A DNA stretch of 46,714 bases from Clostridiales bacterium (GCA_004555155.1 SFJH01000012.1:1-46714), one strand, 5' to 3'. Shown: positions 1 to 8,070, counted from the first letter of the stretch. The notes: a model not told the origin generated them from the letters alone. Made by a program: numbers and translations.

Positions 1-87
1 CCCCCTCAGGTTGTGGATTGTCGCATTTTCATTTTACCTGTTCGGACTTACTTTGTCTCCTCTTTTTTGGTTCTCACCCCTACTTTT

Positions 88-117
88 ATTATAGAACCAA
101 ACATTTGTGCGAGACAA
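88..117 (-). promoter_or_regulatory. Promoter reading leftward off the window
   Basis: On the minus strand TTGTCT (117-112) and TATAAT (93-88) are separated by 18 bp. A GAGGAG ribosome site follows near 57-62, but the nearest ATG (around 38) opens only an 8-codon frame before a stop, so the gene it serves is not visible. A 9-bp inverted repeat (66-74 and 93-101) overlaps the -10 region and could be an operator. Confidence 0.45.
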
Positions 118-177
118 AATCGGTTGGAGTCAGAACAGCCTCTCTCTAAGCGCTCCCCGTCCCCGGAACAAACCCAG

Positions 178-210
178 ACCTTGACGGCTTGAATCAGTGG
201 CCGTCAAGGT
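178..210. terminator. Hairpin, possible terminator
   Basis: Perfect 11-bp stem (ACCTTGACGGC, 178-188, with its complement at 200-210) and an 11-base loop. No clear U-tract follows on either strand, so it may be an RNA structure or the end of an element rather than a terminator. Confidence 0.4.
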
Positions 211-249
211 CGTCGGTTTGAAGGATGTGCGGCTGTAAGAACCAACGAA

Positions 250-283
250 GGATTCAAGGCGCTACCACAGCGCCGAAGAATCC
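250..283. other. Two-helix hairpin
   Basis: GGATTC (250-255) pairs with GAATCC (278-283), and GGCGCT (258-263) pairs with AGCGCC (269-274). Together they make a 12-bp stem with a small AA/GAA internal loop and a 5-base apical loop. This is more elaborate than chance would suggest, but its role is unknown. Confidence 0.45.
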
Positions 284-300
284 GTCACATAAAGGCGTCA

Positions 301-374
301 GCAAGTGGCTGCGGGCCCCGCCCGCCGCGGCAGCAAGTGGCCGCGGGCCCCGCCCGCCGTGGCAGCAAATGTGG
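301..374. repeat. 32-bp GC-rich tandem repeat
   Basis: Two near-identical 32-base units (301-332 and 333-364, two differences) are followed by a decayed start of a third (365-374). Each unit contains the internal dyad GCGGGC-CCC-GCCCGC. The repeats end just before the -35 box of the first gene. Confidence 0.75.
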
Positions 375-376
375 AC

Positions 377-405
377 TTGTTTTGTGGGTTATGGTGTGAT
401 ATAAT
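377..405 (+). promoter_or_regulatory. Sigma-A promoter of the SCP2-like gene
   Basis: TTGTTT (377-382), a 17-bp spacer and a perfect TATAAT (400-405). The ATG of the next gene lies 39 bases downstream, behind AAAGGAG. Confidence 0.7.
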
Positions 406-443
406 GAGTTTCGATTCCTGCGGATTGCGGAAAGGAGCTTTTC

Positions 444-1208
444 ATGAAGGATACGAAGGCGATGGCCTGTGTGAATATGTACGGCGTATTGGGCGCGCTG
501 GAGAACCTCTGCGCGCTGGACGATGCGGCGAAGCGCATCCTTTCCGGGCTGAAGAAGCCCGTGGCGATGTGCCTGGAGGTGGCGGACGGCCCCTGCTGCA
601 CGTTCCATTTTGACGCGGACGGCTGCCGGATGACCGAGGGCAGCGCGGGCTGTACCTGCAAAATGCGCTTCGCGTCCCCGGAAAAGTTCAACGCGATGAT
701 CGATTCCGGCAAGCCCGGACTTCCCGTGAAGAACCCGGTGCAACTGCTGACGTTTCTGGCAGGCCCGTTTACGAAGTTGACCGACCGCCTGACCGAGCTG
801 CTTCGGCCGTCGGCGGAAGCGCTTCGGGATCGGGCGTTCTTTGAGGAGAGCACCGTTCTGACGCTGTACACCATCGCGGGCGCGATCTCCGCGCTGGCCA
901 ACAATGATCCCATCGCGAAGATTTCCGCCGAATACACCGTGGACGGCGACATTTCGCTGGGCATCCGCAATTCCGTGGCGGTGACGCTGCGGGTGAAGGA
1001 TCATCGCTTCACCACCTTCAAGGCGCCGGCGGAGAGGCCGCGGGCACTGATGGAGTTCGCCAGCATCGATCTGGCAAACGGGCTGTTCAACGGCACGGTT
1101 TCCACCATCAGCGAGATGTGTCGGGGCACCATTCGCCTGTCCGGTATGATCTCCATGCTGGACAATGTCAACCGGATTCTCGACCGCGTGTCGGTCTATT
1201 TGGCGTGA
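444..1208 (+). CDS. SCP2-like sterol-carrier-fold protein
   Basis: A 254-residue soluble protein. The start is supported by AAAGGAG seven bases upstream and by a consensus promoter. The first 120 residues or so resemble SCP2/sterol-transfer-like folds: a short helix, then strands around CTFHFDADGC and CTCKMRFASPEKFNAMIDSGKP, ending in a helix. The second half repeats a similar pattern (VAVTLRVKDHRF, then FASIDLANGLFNG), so it may hold two copies of the fold. There is no signal peptide or membrane segment. It is the first gene of a probable operon with an aminotransferase 12 bases downstream, which suggests that it binds a hydrophobic ligand or supports that enzyme. The fold is inferred from pattern only and the ligand is unknown. 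Confidence 0.55.
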   Translation: MKDTKAMACVNMYGVLGALENLCALDDAAKRILSGLKKPVAMCLEVADGPCCTFHFDADGCRMTEGSAGCTCKMRFASPEKFNAMIDSGKPGLPVKNPVQLLTFLAGPFTKLTDRLTELLRPSAEALRDRAFFEESTVLTLYTIAGAISALANNDPIAKISAEYTVDGDISLGIRNSVAVTLRVKDHRFTTFKAPAERPRALMEFASIDLANGLFNGTVSTISEMCRGTIRLSGMISMLDNVNRILDRVSVYLA

Positions 1209-1220
1209 GGAGGTCGAAGC

Positions 1221-2495
1221 ATGCGCAGCTTTCCCGAATACAATCATGAAAAGAGCCGGGCGTGGTTTGACCGCGCGCTGAACGTCATTCCCTCCGGGGT
1301 ATACGGCCATCTCGGGCCGTCGGAGGGCCTGTTCCTGCCCATGGAAAAGTGGCCGCTGATCGCGTCGAAGGCCCAGGGCACCTATTTCTGGGACATGGAC
1401 GGCAATCGCTATATCGATCTGATGTGCGCCTACGGCCCCAACGTGCTGGGCTACGGCGATCCCGACGTGGATCGCGCCGCCCTGGAGCAGCTGGCCGCCG
1501 CCAACTGCACCACGGCGCCGTCCTACAGGATGGTGGAGTGCGCCGAGCTGCTGGTGGACACGGTGGCCATGGCGGACTGGGCATTCTTCATGAAAAACGG
1601 CACCGACGCGACCACCTTCTCCGTGCTCTGCGCCCGCGCGCACACCGGCAAGCGCAAGATCTTCTTCCTGCGCGGCTACTATCACGGCAACGATCCCTGG
1701 GCGATGCGCGCCGACTATCCCGGCATCCTGCCCGAGGATGTGGCGCACAACGTGGTGGTGCCCTGGTTCGATCTCGATGCGCTCCAGCAGGCCTATGACG
1801 CCTGCAATGGCGATGTCGCCGCCCTGATCGCGCAGCCCTACGATCATGGCAACTTTGCCGACAATCGCGTGGCTTCGAAGGAGTATTGGGCGGCCGTGCG
1901 CAAGTTCTGCGACGATCACGGCATGCTGCTGATCATCGACGATGTGCGCGCCGGTTTCCGCCTCGATCTGGCGGGCTCCGATCACTACTATGGCTTCAAG
2001 GCCGATCTGATCTGCTTCTGCAAGGCGCTGGCCAACGGCTACAACATGTCCGCCGTCTGCGGGCGCGACGAGCTGAAGGCGACGGCATCGTCGCTGTCGT
2101 TCACCGGCTCCTACTGGATGAGCGCCGTGCCCTTTGCCGCCTGCATCGCCTGCATTGGCAAGATGAAGCGGCTCGACACGCCGGCGCTGTTCCGCCGGAT
2201 GGGCGAAAAGCTGACGAGCGGACTGCGGGACGCGGGCAAGCGCCACGGGTTCGATCTGGTCGTGTCCGGCGAGCCCGCGCTGTTCTACCTGCGCATCGCC
2301 AATGACGACAGCCTGATGCTCCACCAGGAGTGGGTGGCCGAGTGCGTCTCCCGCGGCCTGTTCATCACCAGCCATCACAACCACTTCATCAACGCCGCCC
2401 TCACCGACGCGGACATCGCGCTCAGCATTGAAATCGCCGAGGAGGCCTTCTCCGTTGTCGCGGGCAGACATCCGGAATTGAATCTGATTGTGTAA
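1221..2495 (+). CDS. Class III PLP aminotransferase (GSA-aminomutase-like)
   Basis: A 424-residue fold-type I PLP enzyme of the class III (glutamate-1-semialdehyde aminomutase/omega-aminotransferase) group. Visible signatures are the N-terminal phrase IPSGVYGHLGP, the substrate loop FMKNGTDATTFSVLCAR, the cofactor aspartate in IIDDVRAGFR, and the Schiff-base lysine in FCKALANGYNMSAVCG. Its length is normal for the family. It follows the SCP2-like gene by 12 bases behind GAGGAGG, so the two are probably co-transcribed. The IIDDV form differs from the commoner FDEV, and no haem genes lie nearby, so a role in haem synthesis is unlikely. It more plausibly acts on an amino sugar, amino acid or polyamine. 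The substrate cannot be read from sequence. Confidence 0.8.
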   Translation: MRSFPEYNHEKSRAWFDRALNVIPSGVYGHLGPSEGLFLPMEKWPLIASKAQGTYFWDMDGNRYIDLMCAYGPNVLGYGDPDVDRAALEQLAAANCTTAPSYRMVECAELLVDTVAMADWAFFMKNGTDATTFSVLCARAHTGKRKIFFLRGYYHGNDPWAMRADYPGILPEDVAHNVVVPWFDLDALQQAYDACNGDVAALIAQPYDHGNFADNRVASKEYWAAVRKFCDDHGMLLIIDDVRAGFRLDLAGSDHYYGFKADLICFCKALANGYNMSAVCGRDELKATASSLSFTGSYWMSAVPFAACIACIGKMKRLDTPALFRRMGEKLTSGLRDAGKRHGFDLVVSGEPALFYLRIANDDSLMLHQEWVAECVSRGLFITSHHNHFINAALTDADIALSIEIAEEAFSVVAGRHPELNLIV

Positions 2496-2537
2496 GCGAG
2501 CGGCAAAAAAGGCGCCGACACGAATGGAGGGCAGAGC

Positions 2538-3239
2538 ATGCGGGTAGGGATTCTATGTGCCAGCGACAGCGAGTTGGCTCCGTTTTTACCAATCATGGAG
2601 GAGGGCAGGACATCCGAGAAAGCAATGCTGAAATTCCATGAAGGAAAGATAAACGGCATGACGGTTGTTGCCCTGTTTTCCGGAGTATGCAAAGTCAATG
2701 CTGCGATTGCTGCACAGATACTGATAGACACATATGGTGTTGGGATGATTATCAATGCGGGAACAGCAGGCGGGATGAACCCTGAACTGGAGGTGTTCGA
2801 TTCCGTCATTTCTACAGAGGCTGCGTATCACGATGTTGCACCCGATATATTGACAGAGTTCCATCCTTGGCTGGAATCCGTGTACTTCAAGGCCGACCGG
2901 GAACTGTTGGATTTGACCCAAATGGCAGTTGGCAAGATGAGCACGGAAGGCAAGGTCTACTGGGGGCGAATGGTGACGGGCGAAGTATTTATAGCGGATG
3001 AGGGGCGGGAAAAAATCAATGAACAATTCGCGCCTCTGACTGTAGATATGGAAACGGCAAGCATTGCACACGTATGCTATGTAAACAGCATACCATTTAT
3101 TTCCATCCGGAGTGTTACAGACACTGCAGCACATAGCGGCACTGGACATTTTGAAGAAAACTGCAAAAAGGCTTCTGAAATTGCAAAAGATATCACTGCA
3201 GCTTTGTTGACAGAGCTTTACAACAAGCAATCAAGCTGA
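2538..3239 (+). CDS. mtnN: 5'-Methylthioadenosine/S-adenosylhomocysteine nucleosidase
   Basis: A 233-residue cytosolic nucleosidase of the MTAN/Pfs family. It splits methylthioadenosine and S-adenosylhomocysteine to adenine plus the thioribose or S-ribosylhomocysteine, recycling SAM by-products. The catalytic residues fall where expected: E12 in ASDSELAPF, the nucleoside-binding M171-E172 in VDMETAS, and the purine-binding D195 in RSVTDTA, matching E12/E174/D197 of the E. coli enzyme with a two-residue shift. NAGTAGG marks the phosphate/ribose loop. GGAGGG precedes the ATG. It lies 42 bases after the aminotransferase and may be the last gene of that operon. Its base composition is visibly AT-richer and its codon use less G/C-ending than both neighbours, which hints at recent acquisition. 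Confidence 0.85.
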   Translation: MRVGILCASDSELAPFLPIMEEGRTSEKAMLKFHEGKINGMTVVALFSGVCKVNAAIAAQILIDTYGVGMIINAGTAGGMNPELEVFDSVISTEAAYHDVAPDILTEFHPWLESVYFKADRELLDLTQMAVGKMSTEGKVYWGRMVTGEVFIADEGREKINEQFAPLTVDMETASIAHVCYVNSIPFISIRSVTDTAAHSGTGHFEENCKKASEIAKDITAALLTELYNKQSS

Positions 3240-3288
3240 AAAAATCCAGCTTATATATGCCGGGCCGTTTCTCGCTGCCGGCAAAAGA

Positions 3289-3321
3289 ACCTCCGTATGG
3301 TTGCGGCCATACGGAGGTTTT
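3289..3321. terminator. Bidirectional intrinsic terminator
   Basis: A 13-bp stem (AACCTCCGTATGG and its complement, 6-base loop) is followed by TTTTG on the plus strand and by CTTTTG on the minus strand. It sits between the convergent nucleosidase and glutaminase-like genes and can serve both. Confidence 0.85.
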
Positions 3322-3365
3322 GCTGTTTGAGGATTGCGCGCCAAAACCGGAGTGTATTCCGGCGA

Positions 3366-5276
3366 TCATCCTCTCAGCATCGGGGCGAACAGGCCGCCCT
3401 GGACGCTGCGGGCGATGAAATGGACGTAGCGGCCGGTCTTGGTGTCGTACCAGTCGGAGAAGGGCACGCGGGTGGTGGTTTCGCGCAGCGTGCGGGCGAT
3501 GGGGGCGATGAGCGCCCTGCGCACCTCGGGATCCTCCGCGATGGCCGCGACCCAGCAGATCCAGTCGGACTTGGTGTAGTCCGCGCGGGAGTCCAGCGGC
3601 AGGCCGTAGGTGTTGATGCGCGGCAGATAGCTGCGGGTCTCCGCCTCGTAGAAGCGGTCGGGCAGCAGGCCGAGGTTGAGCACCTTGTCCCACAGGAGGT
3701 TGTACTTCATGCTCCAGCCCTGTCCGTCCAGCGTCAGCGGGGTGTTGCCCTGATCGCCGATCTTCTCCATGAAGCGTCCGGCCATCTCCTTCGCCTTCTG
3801 CTCCCAGGCGGGATCGCCAATCAGGCGTCCGTAGCAGGCCACGCCCACGATGGCCTTTGCGGCCAGATTGACGTTGTGGGCCAGATGTCCGGCGAAGTCG
3901 TCGGTGCACAGCTGCTCGCCCGGATCCTCGCCGAATTCGACCAGGTACTTCACCCACTTGTCCAGCAGGCCGCGGTACTGCTCCGCCAGCGCCCTGTCCG
4001 CGCCATACTGCTGGGCGGCAGCCAGCATCACCAGCATGTTGCCGCACTCCTCGACGGGCATCTGATATCTGAAATCGTAGACGTCGGCCGTGGAGGGATA
4101 GAGATAGTAGGGCTCGAAGGTCTCGCCGTTGAGCGTCCTGCGGCGGTCGTTTGCGCCGTAGACCTGGCCGATGGCGCAGGGATAGCGGCCGACGTCGTGG
4201 GGTGCGAAGTCGTGAACCCACACGGGCATGGAGGCGAACTCCAGAATCGGGCGGCAGAGCGCGTTGACCAACTCCGGATTGAACTTCAGGAACAGCGGGA
4301 TGGACGGATAGCTGACGTCCACGGTGCCGATGCAGCCGTTGGAGTCGTTTTCCTTGGAAAGCAGCGCCATTTCGCCCTTGGGCGTGGCGATCAGCTTGTG
4401 GGCGCAGAGCGTCTGACGCCAGGCGGCGCAGACGATGGAAACGTAGTCGTCGCTGACCTTCTTGGCCTCGGCGATGATCTGCGCATCCAGACGGGCGCAG
4501 CGCTCGGTGATCTCGTCGAAGCGGCTGCAGGCCGCGTCGATGGCGTCGTTGATCTGCGCGCCGCTGCGGCGGTACCATGCCTTGCAGAGGTCGCCGAAGT
4601 AGTTGATGGAGGCGATGTCGTCGTAGGCGATGACGGCGCGCACCTCCTGTTCATCCTCGACCTTGCCGGACCAGCTCAGCATCAGGCCGTCGCTCACGGC
4701 GGCAACCTCCGCCGCAGAGGTCAGATGGAGATAGCCCCAGTCGATGGTGATATGGTCGCCGGAGTGGCACAGCGGCTTCTGGACGACCTGGCCGCACAGC
4801 GCGGAGTTCAGGCCGCTGTCCAGCTTGAAGGACGTGCCGAACATCTTCGGACGAATGTCGCCGTCGTAGCACAGGCGGTCGGAAAGGTGCAGGTCCAGGG
4901 AGACGTCGTGGGCCTTGCCGTCCGCAGCGGAGAGCTTCCAGGAGACCAGCGTCACCGGCATGCTCAGCAGGTCGGGATCGTCCGGCAGCGCGGGCGTGAG
5001 GAAAGTGACGTCGATGCGGACGCCGTTCACGAGGGAGGAGAAGCGGGTGCTGGTGGGCTCGACCTCGAGGCGGACGAGCTCGGCCTCCGGCGCGCTGCCC
5101 ACGCCCAGATAGCGCGCCTTGACGCCGTCGACGGTCGCCGTGCCGCGCAGCGGCTTGGTGGGGCCGCACCAGTGGGTGGAATCGGTCTGGGTCAGCGTGT
5201 CTGCGGGCATCCAGATGGAGAGATAGGGATCCGAACAGATCAGGGGAATCGCGGGAAGCCGGTCAATGCGTTCCAT
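3366..5276 (-). CDS. Glutaminase A-like protein (DUF4965/DUF5127/DUF1793)
   Basis: A 636-residue protein matching the bacterial and fungal glutaminase-A (GtaA) architecture: an N-terminal beta-sandwich starting IPLICSDPYLSIWMPADTLT with the typical HWCGP element, then an (alpha/alpha)-barrel-like half with NDSNGCIGTVDVSYPSIPLFLKF, HDFAPHDVGRYP and MPVEECGNMLVMLAA. I chose the start at 5276 (MERIDRL) because AAGGAG lies 7 bases upstream and the longer frame to 5357 overlaps the promoter. Fungal GtaA hydrolyses glutamine, but many bacterial members are uncharacterised and the fold resembles glycoside hydrolases, so the substrate is uncertain. No signal peptide is seen, suggesting a cytoplasmic enzyme. 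It is a monocistronic unit diverging from D-LDH. Confidence 0.75.
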   Translation of the reverse strand: MERIDRLPAIPLICSDPYLSIWMPADTLTQTDSTHWCGPTKPLRGTATVDGVKARYLGVGSAPEAELVRLEVEPTSTRFSSLVNGVRIDVTFLTPALPDDPDLLSMPVTLVSWKLSAADGKAHDVSLDLHLSDRLCYDGDIRPKMFGTSFKLDSGLNSALCGQVVQKPLCHSGDHITIDWGYLHLTSAAEVAAVSDGLMLSWSGKVEDEQEVRAVIAYDDIASINYFGDLCKAWYRRSGAQINDAIDAACSRFDEITERCARLDAQIIAEAKKVSDDYVSIVCAAWRQTLCAHKLIATPKGEMALLSKENDSNGCIGTVDVSYPSIPLFLKFNPELVNALCRPILEFASMPVWVHDFAPHDVGRYPCAIGQVYGANDRRRTLNGETFEPYYLYPSTADVYDFRYQMPVEECGNMLVMLAAAQQYGADRALAEQYRGLLDKWVKYLVEFGEDPGEQLCTDDFAGHLAHNVNLAAKAIVGVACYGRLIGDPAWEQKAKEMAGRFMEKIGDQGNTPLTLDGQGWSMKYNLLWDKVLNLGLLPDRFYEAETRSYLPRINTYGLPLDSRADYTKSDWICWVAAIAEDPEVRRALIAPIARTLRETTTRVPFSDWYDTKTGRYVHFIARSVQGGLFAPMLRG

Positions 5277-5365
5277 AGAGGCACTCCTTATCATCCCGGC
5301 GCACATGCGTCCGGTTTTTTTATTGCCTGGTGAATCAATGCCGATGACAGCATTCATCCAGATAA

Positions 5366-5393
5366 ATTATAACATATCGGCGGTGAAAGTCAA
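5366..5393 (-). promoter_or_regulatory. Promoter of the glutaminase-like gene
   Basis: Minus strand: TTGACT (5393-5388), a 16-bp spacer and a perfect TATAAT (5371-5366). The predicted 5' leader is about 80 bases. Confidence 0.75.
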
Positions 5394-5491
5394 TTGCGAA
5401 AGACTGAATGGTGCAAATATTGCAAAAAAGGATGAATAATCAGAGGAATGTGCGCAAAAAATATCCAAAAAATCTGGATGGAGAGGTGCAC

Positions 5492-6508
5492 ATGCTGAAA
5501 TTTGCGATGTTTGATACAAAGCCCTACGACGAACCGGCCTTCAGACGGTATGCCGAAGAGGCGGGGGTTGGGATCAAGTTCTATGAAACCCGGCTCAATG
5601 CAGACACCGTCTCGCTGGCGGAGGGCTATGACGGAGTGATTCCCTTTGTCAACGATGTGGTGGACGCGCCGGTGATAGAGGCGCTGCACCGCCATGGCGC
5701 GCGGCTGATCGCCATGCGCTGCGCGGGCTACAACAATGTGGATCTGGAAGCCGCGCGCGGCCGGATTGCGGTGTACCGGGTGCCGGCCTACTCGCCCCAT
5801 GCCGTTGCGGAGCATGCCATGGCCATGCTGCTGACCATCGTCCGGCGCACGCACAAGGCGTATATCCGCACGCGGGATTTCAATTTTTCGCTCAACGGCA
5901 TGGTGGGTTTTGATCTGTACGGAAAGACGATCGGCATCGTCGGAACCGGCCGCATCGGGCGGGCGCTGATCGACATCTGCCGCGGGTTCGGGATGAAGGT
6001 CATCGCCTACGATGCGAGAAATGCTTCGGATGCTTCGATCGAATATGTATCGCTGGAGGAGCTGTTCGCGCGCAGCGACGTGATCTCGCTGCACTGCCCA
6101 CTGACGGATGAGACCGACCACATGATCGACGAGCACGCCATTCGCCGGATGAAGAGGGGCGTGGTGCTGATCAACACCTCCCGGGGCGCGCTGATCGACG
6201 CGGAGGCGCTGCTGGCAGACATCAAGGATCGTCACATCGGCGCGGCCTGCCTGGATGTGTACGAGGAGGAGTCCGACGTGTTCTTCGAGGATTTCTCCGG
6301 CCATATTCTCGACGACGACGTGCTGGCGCGCCTGATCTCCATGCCCAACGTGCTGATCACCTCTCACCAGGCCTTCCTGACGGAGGAGGCGCTGGACGGC
6401 ATCGCCCGGACGACGGTGCAGAATATTTCGGATTATTTCAGCGGGCGGTTCAACGACAACGAGGTGGTGGGCGGCGCAGAGCAGAGAGCGCCGGCGCTCA
6501 CCCGTTGA
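5492..6508 (+). CDS. ldhA: D-lactate dehydrogenase (D-2-hydroxyacid dehydrogenase)
   Basis: A 338-residue NAD-dependent dehydrogenase that reduces pyruvate or a related 2-oxoacid to the D-hydroxyacid, regenerating NAD+ in fermentation. The start at 5492 (MLKFAMFDTKPYDEPAF) has GGAGAGG upstream; the longer frame from 5408 adds 28 residues unlike the family. The Rossmann motif GIVGTGRIG lies near residues 149-157. Catalytic R231 (NTSRGALID), E260 (DVYEEE) and H292 (TSHQAFLT) are spaced 29 and 32 residues apart, exactly as R235/E264/H296 in the characterised D-LDH. The active-site phrase YSPHAVAEHAMAM is also typical. Its 3' end overlaps the convergent MobA-fusion gene by 11 bases. Confidence 0.9.
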   Translation: MLKFAMFDTKPYDEPAFRRYAEEAGVGIKFYETRLNADTVSLAEGYDGVIPFVNDVVDAPVIEALHRHGARLIAMRCAGYNNVDLEAARGRIAVYRVPAYSPHAVAEHAMAMLLTIVRRTHKAYIRTRDFNFSLNGMVGFDLYGKTIGIVGTGRIGRALIDICRGFGMKVIAYDARNASDASIEYVSLEELFARSDVISLHCPLTDETDHMIDEHAIRRMKRGVVLINTSRGALIDAEALLADIKDRHIGAACLDVYEEESDVFFEDFSGHILDDDVLARLISMPNVLITSHQAFLTEEALDGIARTTVQNISDYFSGRFNDNEVVGGAEQRAPALTR

Positions 6509-7613
6509 GCAGGGACTGATAGGCTTCGGGCGTGTTGCAGTTCGTCCAGAACGGCTCGGGAAGCTGCGACGGCCATCGCTGGCAGGGACAGCTTTCCGTC
6601 AGCGCGCGCACCGGCGCGCCGTGTTCCCGGATGAGGGGCTCGATCTGCGCATGGAGTGCGCGGTCGTACACCCCGATGAGCGGCTCCCAGCGGTCGCCGT
6701 GCACGGCCATTGTGATGGACGCGCTGCCCTGGGCATGGGCGCGAACCAGATCCCGCAGCAGACAGGGCGGAATCAGCGGAGCGTCCACGCTCAGCACCGC
6801 GCAGATGGGATGCCGGGCTTCCCGCAGGCAGGCGTGCAGTCCGCCCAGAGGCCCGCGATCCGGATACGCGTCGGGCACGGCGCGGGCAGCTCCCTGCGCT
6901 TCCCGCGCGCCGGAAATCAGAATGTCGTCCGAGCCCAGCAGACGCGCCTTGTCCAGCTGCAGCTCCAGCAGACTGCTTCCGCAGAGCCGGAGCATTGCCT
7001 TGTCGCGCCCCATCCGGGAGGATCTGCCCCCGGCCAGCACGATGAAGGAGAAGGGCGCTGCGTCCGTTCGGCGGTTCGCCCTGCGCTGGCGGAGCGCCAG
7101 GCGCTGGGCTTCGGGCTCGCCGTCAAAGAGCATCCGGGCGGCCTGGCGCTTGAGCGGCGTGTCCTGCGGCGCGTACTCGAGAACGAACGCCGCGATCTGT
7201 GCGAGGGCTTCGTCCAGGCGAGCGGCGCGGTAGTCCTCGTAATCGACGCCAATGATCCGGCTTTGTCGGACGTCCCACAGAAAATTGCGCAGATTGCCGT
7301 CTCCCGGCAGCCGTCCGGTGAGATCGCGCATCTGCGCAAGCCAGCGGCGCAGGGCCTTCCAGGGCGCGGGGGCAAAGCCCTCGCGCTCCTGTCGTTCCAG
7401 TTCATCCAGCAGCGTCGGAAAGGGCGCGTATTCCATCAGGATGATGCCGGGCGCCGAGGCGAGCAGCCGCGGCGCGTCCATCCGGCCGGACAGGCGCTGG
7501 AGCAGATCCAGCTCGGCGCGCCAGTCCTCCGGCGCATCAAACAGCTTGCGCACAGCAAGTCCGTTCCCATGGGGAACCGTGCGCACAAGATTGCGGCGGC
7601 TGGGCAGAATCAT
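6498..7613 (-). CDS. Kinase-like domain fused to molybdopterin guanylyltransferase (MobA)
   Basis: A 371-residue two-domain protein. Residues about 185-371 are a MobA-type nucleotidyltransferase with the nucleotide-binding signature LAGGRSSRMGRDK (193-205), DRGPLGGLHACL and the metal-binding region VLSVDAPLIPP; MobA adds GMP to molybdopterin to make the bis-MGD-type cofactor. Residues 1-180 look like a small protein-kinase/aminoglycoside-phosphotransferase fold: K23 and E34 for the ATP salt bridge, hinge LMEYAPF, a degenerate catalytic loop with D105 and N110 (GDGNLRNFLWD), and a metal-binding D124 (IGVDYEDY). Its start overlaps the preceding stop by four bases, so translation is coupled. MobA is normally a stand-alone protein of about 200 residues, so the fusion is unusual. 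What the kinase-like half acts on is unknown. Confidence 0.8.
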   Translation of the reverse strand: MILPSRRNLVRTVPHGNGLAVRKLFDAPEDWRAELDLLQRLSGRMDAPRLLASAPGIILMEYAPFPTLLDELERQEREGFAPAPWKALRRWLAQMRDLTGRLPGDGNLRNFLWDVRQSRIIGVDYEDYRAARLDEALAQIAAFVLEYAPQDTPLKRQAARMLFDGEPEAQRLALRQRRANRRTDAAPFSFIVLAGGRSSRMGRDKAMLRLCGSSLLELQLDKARLLGSDDILISGAREAQGAARAVPDAYPDRGPLGGLHACLREARHPICAVLSVDAPLIPPCLLRDLVRAHAQGSASITMAVHGDRWEPLIGVYDRALHAQIEPLIREHGAPVRALTESCPCQRWPSQLPEPFWTNCNTPEAYQSLLNG

Positions 7614-8065
7614 TGGACTTCCACGGCGACCAGGTCGCGCACGTTGCGCTTGCTGTTGGGATCGCCGAACACGATCATCTGGAAGCCGCCGCCGTCCTGC
7701 AGAATCAGGCAGACCTTGCCCTCATCCCGAAGCTCGTCGCCGGTGACCTCCGCGCGGTATTCGTCGGACGCGATGACCTCGATGCGTTCCACGGCGGCGG
7801 GATCGACGCCCGCGGCCTTCAGCACCTCGGACAGCGCGACGCCCTGTGCGTCGATCGCGCTGGCCTCGCCCTTGCCGTTGACGGTTTCGCCGTGAATTTC
7901 GGACTTTGTCAGGGAATCGGCCTTCAGGACGGTTTCGGTTCCGCCAAAGCGGACGGTCAGCCCGCCCGCCTCGTACTGTTCGCGGGTGGAGAGATGCCAG
8001 ACCGCGACGGCGGCCGTGACGATGAGCAGGACGGCGATGAGAATGGGAACGATGCGCTTTTTCAT
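7610..8065 (-). CDS. Membrane-anchored molybdopterin-domain-like protein
   Basis: A 151-residue protein with an N-terminal signal anchor (KKR then ILIAVLLIVTAAVAVWHL, residues 2-26) and an extracytoplasmic domain of about 120 residues. The domain has the pattern of the sulfite-oxidase/YedY molybdopterin fold as found in small stand-alone clostridial proteins: GVALSEVLKAAGVDP, then VIASDEYRAEVTGDEL, then DGGGFQMIVFGDPNSKRNVRDL. The Cys that ligates Mo in true sulfite-oxidase enzymes is absent, so it is probably a structural or binding homologue. The start at 8065 has AAAGGAG 10 bases upstream. It is the middle gene of a three-gene unit, five bases after the ECF S component and overlapping the MobA fusion. 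Confidence 0.6.
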   Translation of the reverse strand: MKKRIVPILIAVLLIVTAAVAVWHLSTREQYEAGGLTVRFGGTETVLKADSLTKSEIHGETVNGKGEASAIDAQGVALSEVLKAAGVDPAAVERIEVIASDEYRAEVTGDELRDEGKVCLILQDGGGFQMIVFGDPNSKRNVRDLVAVEVQ

Positions 8066-8070
8066 GGTGG

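Larger units (their letters stand above)
1..443. other. Gene-free left edge
   Basis: No convincing coding region is visible. The stretch is made of an outward-facing promoter-like sequence, two hairpins, a 32-base tandem repeat and the promoter of the first gene, each listed separately. The first 120 bases are clearly AT-richer than the coding DNA to the right. It may be the end of a mobile element or a contig-edge repeat, but no transposase remnant could be read. Confidence 0.6.

Noticed and set aside
301..374. Possible CRISPR-like repeats at the left edge
   Set aside because: The units are directly adjacent with no spacers and there are no cas genes.
285..2471. A 728-codon minus-strand frame over the SCP2-like and aminotransferase genes
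   Set aside because: Shadow; the plus-strand genes have good ribosome sites and family motifs.
1221..2495. Assignment as HemL of the haem pathway
   Set aside because: The PLP motif and neighbours differ from HemL and no other haem gene is present, so only the class was called.
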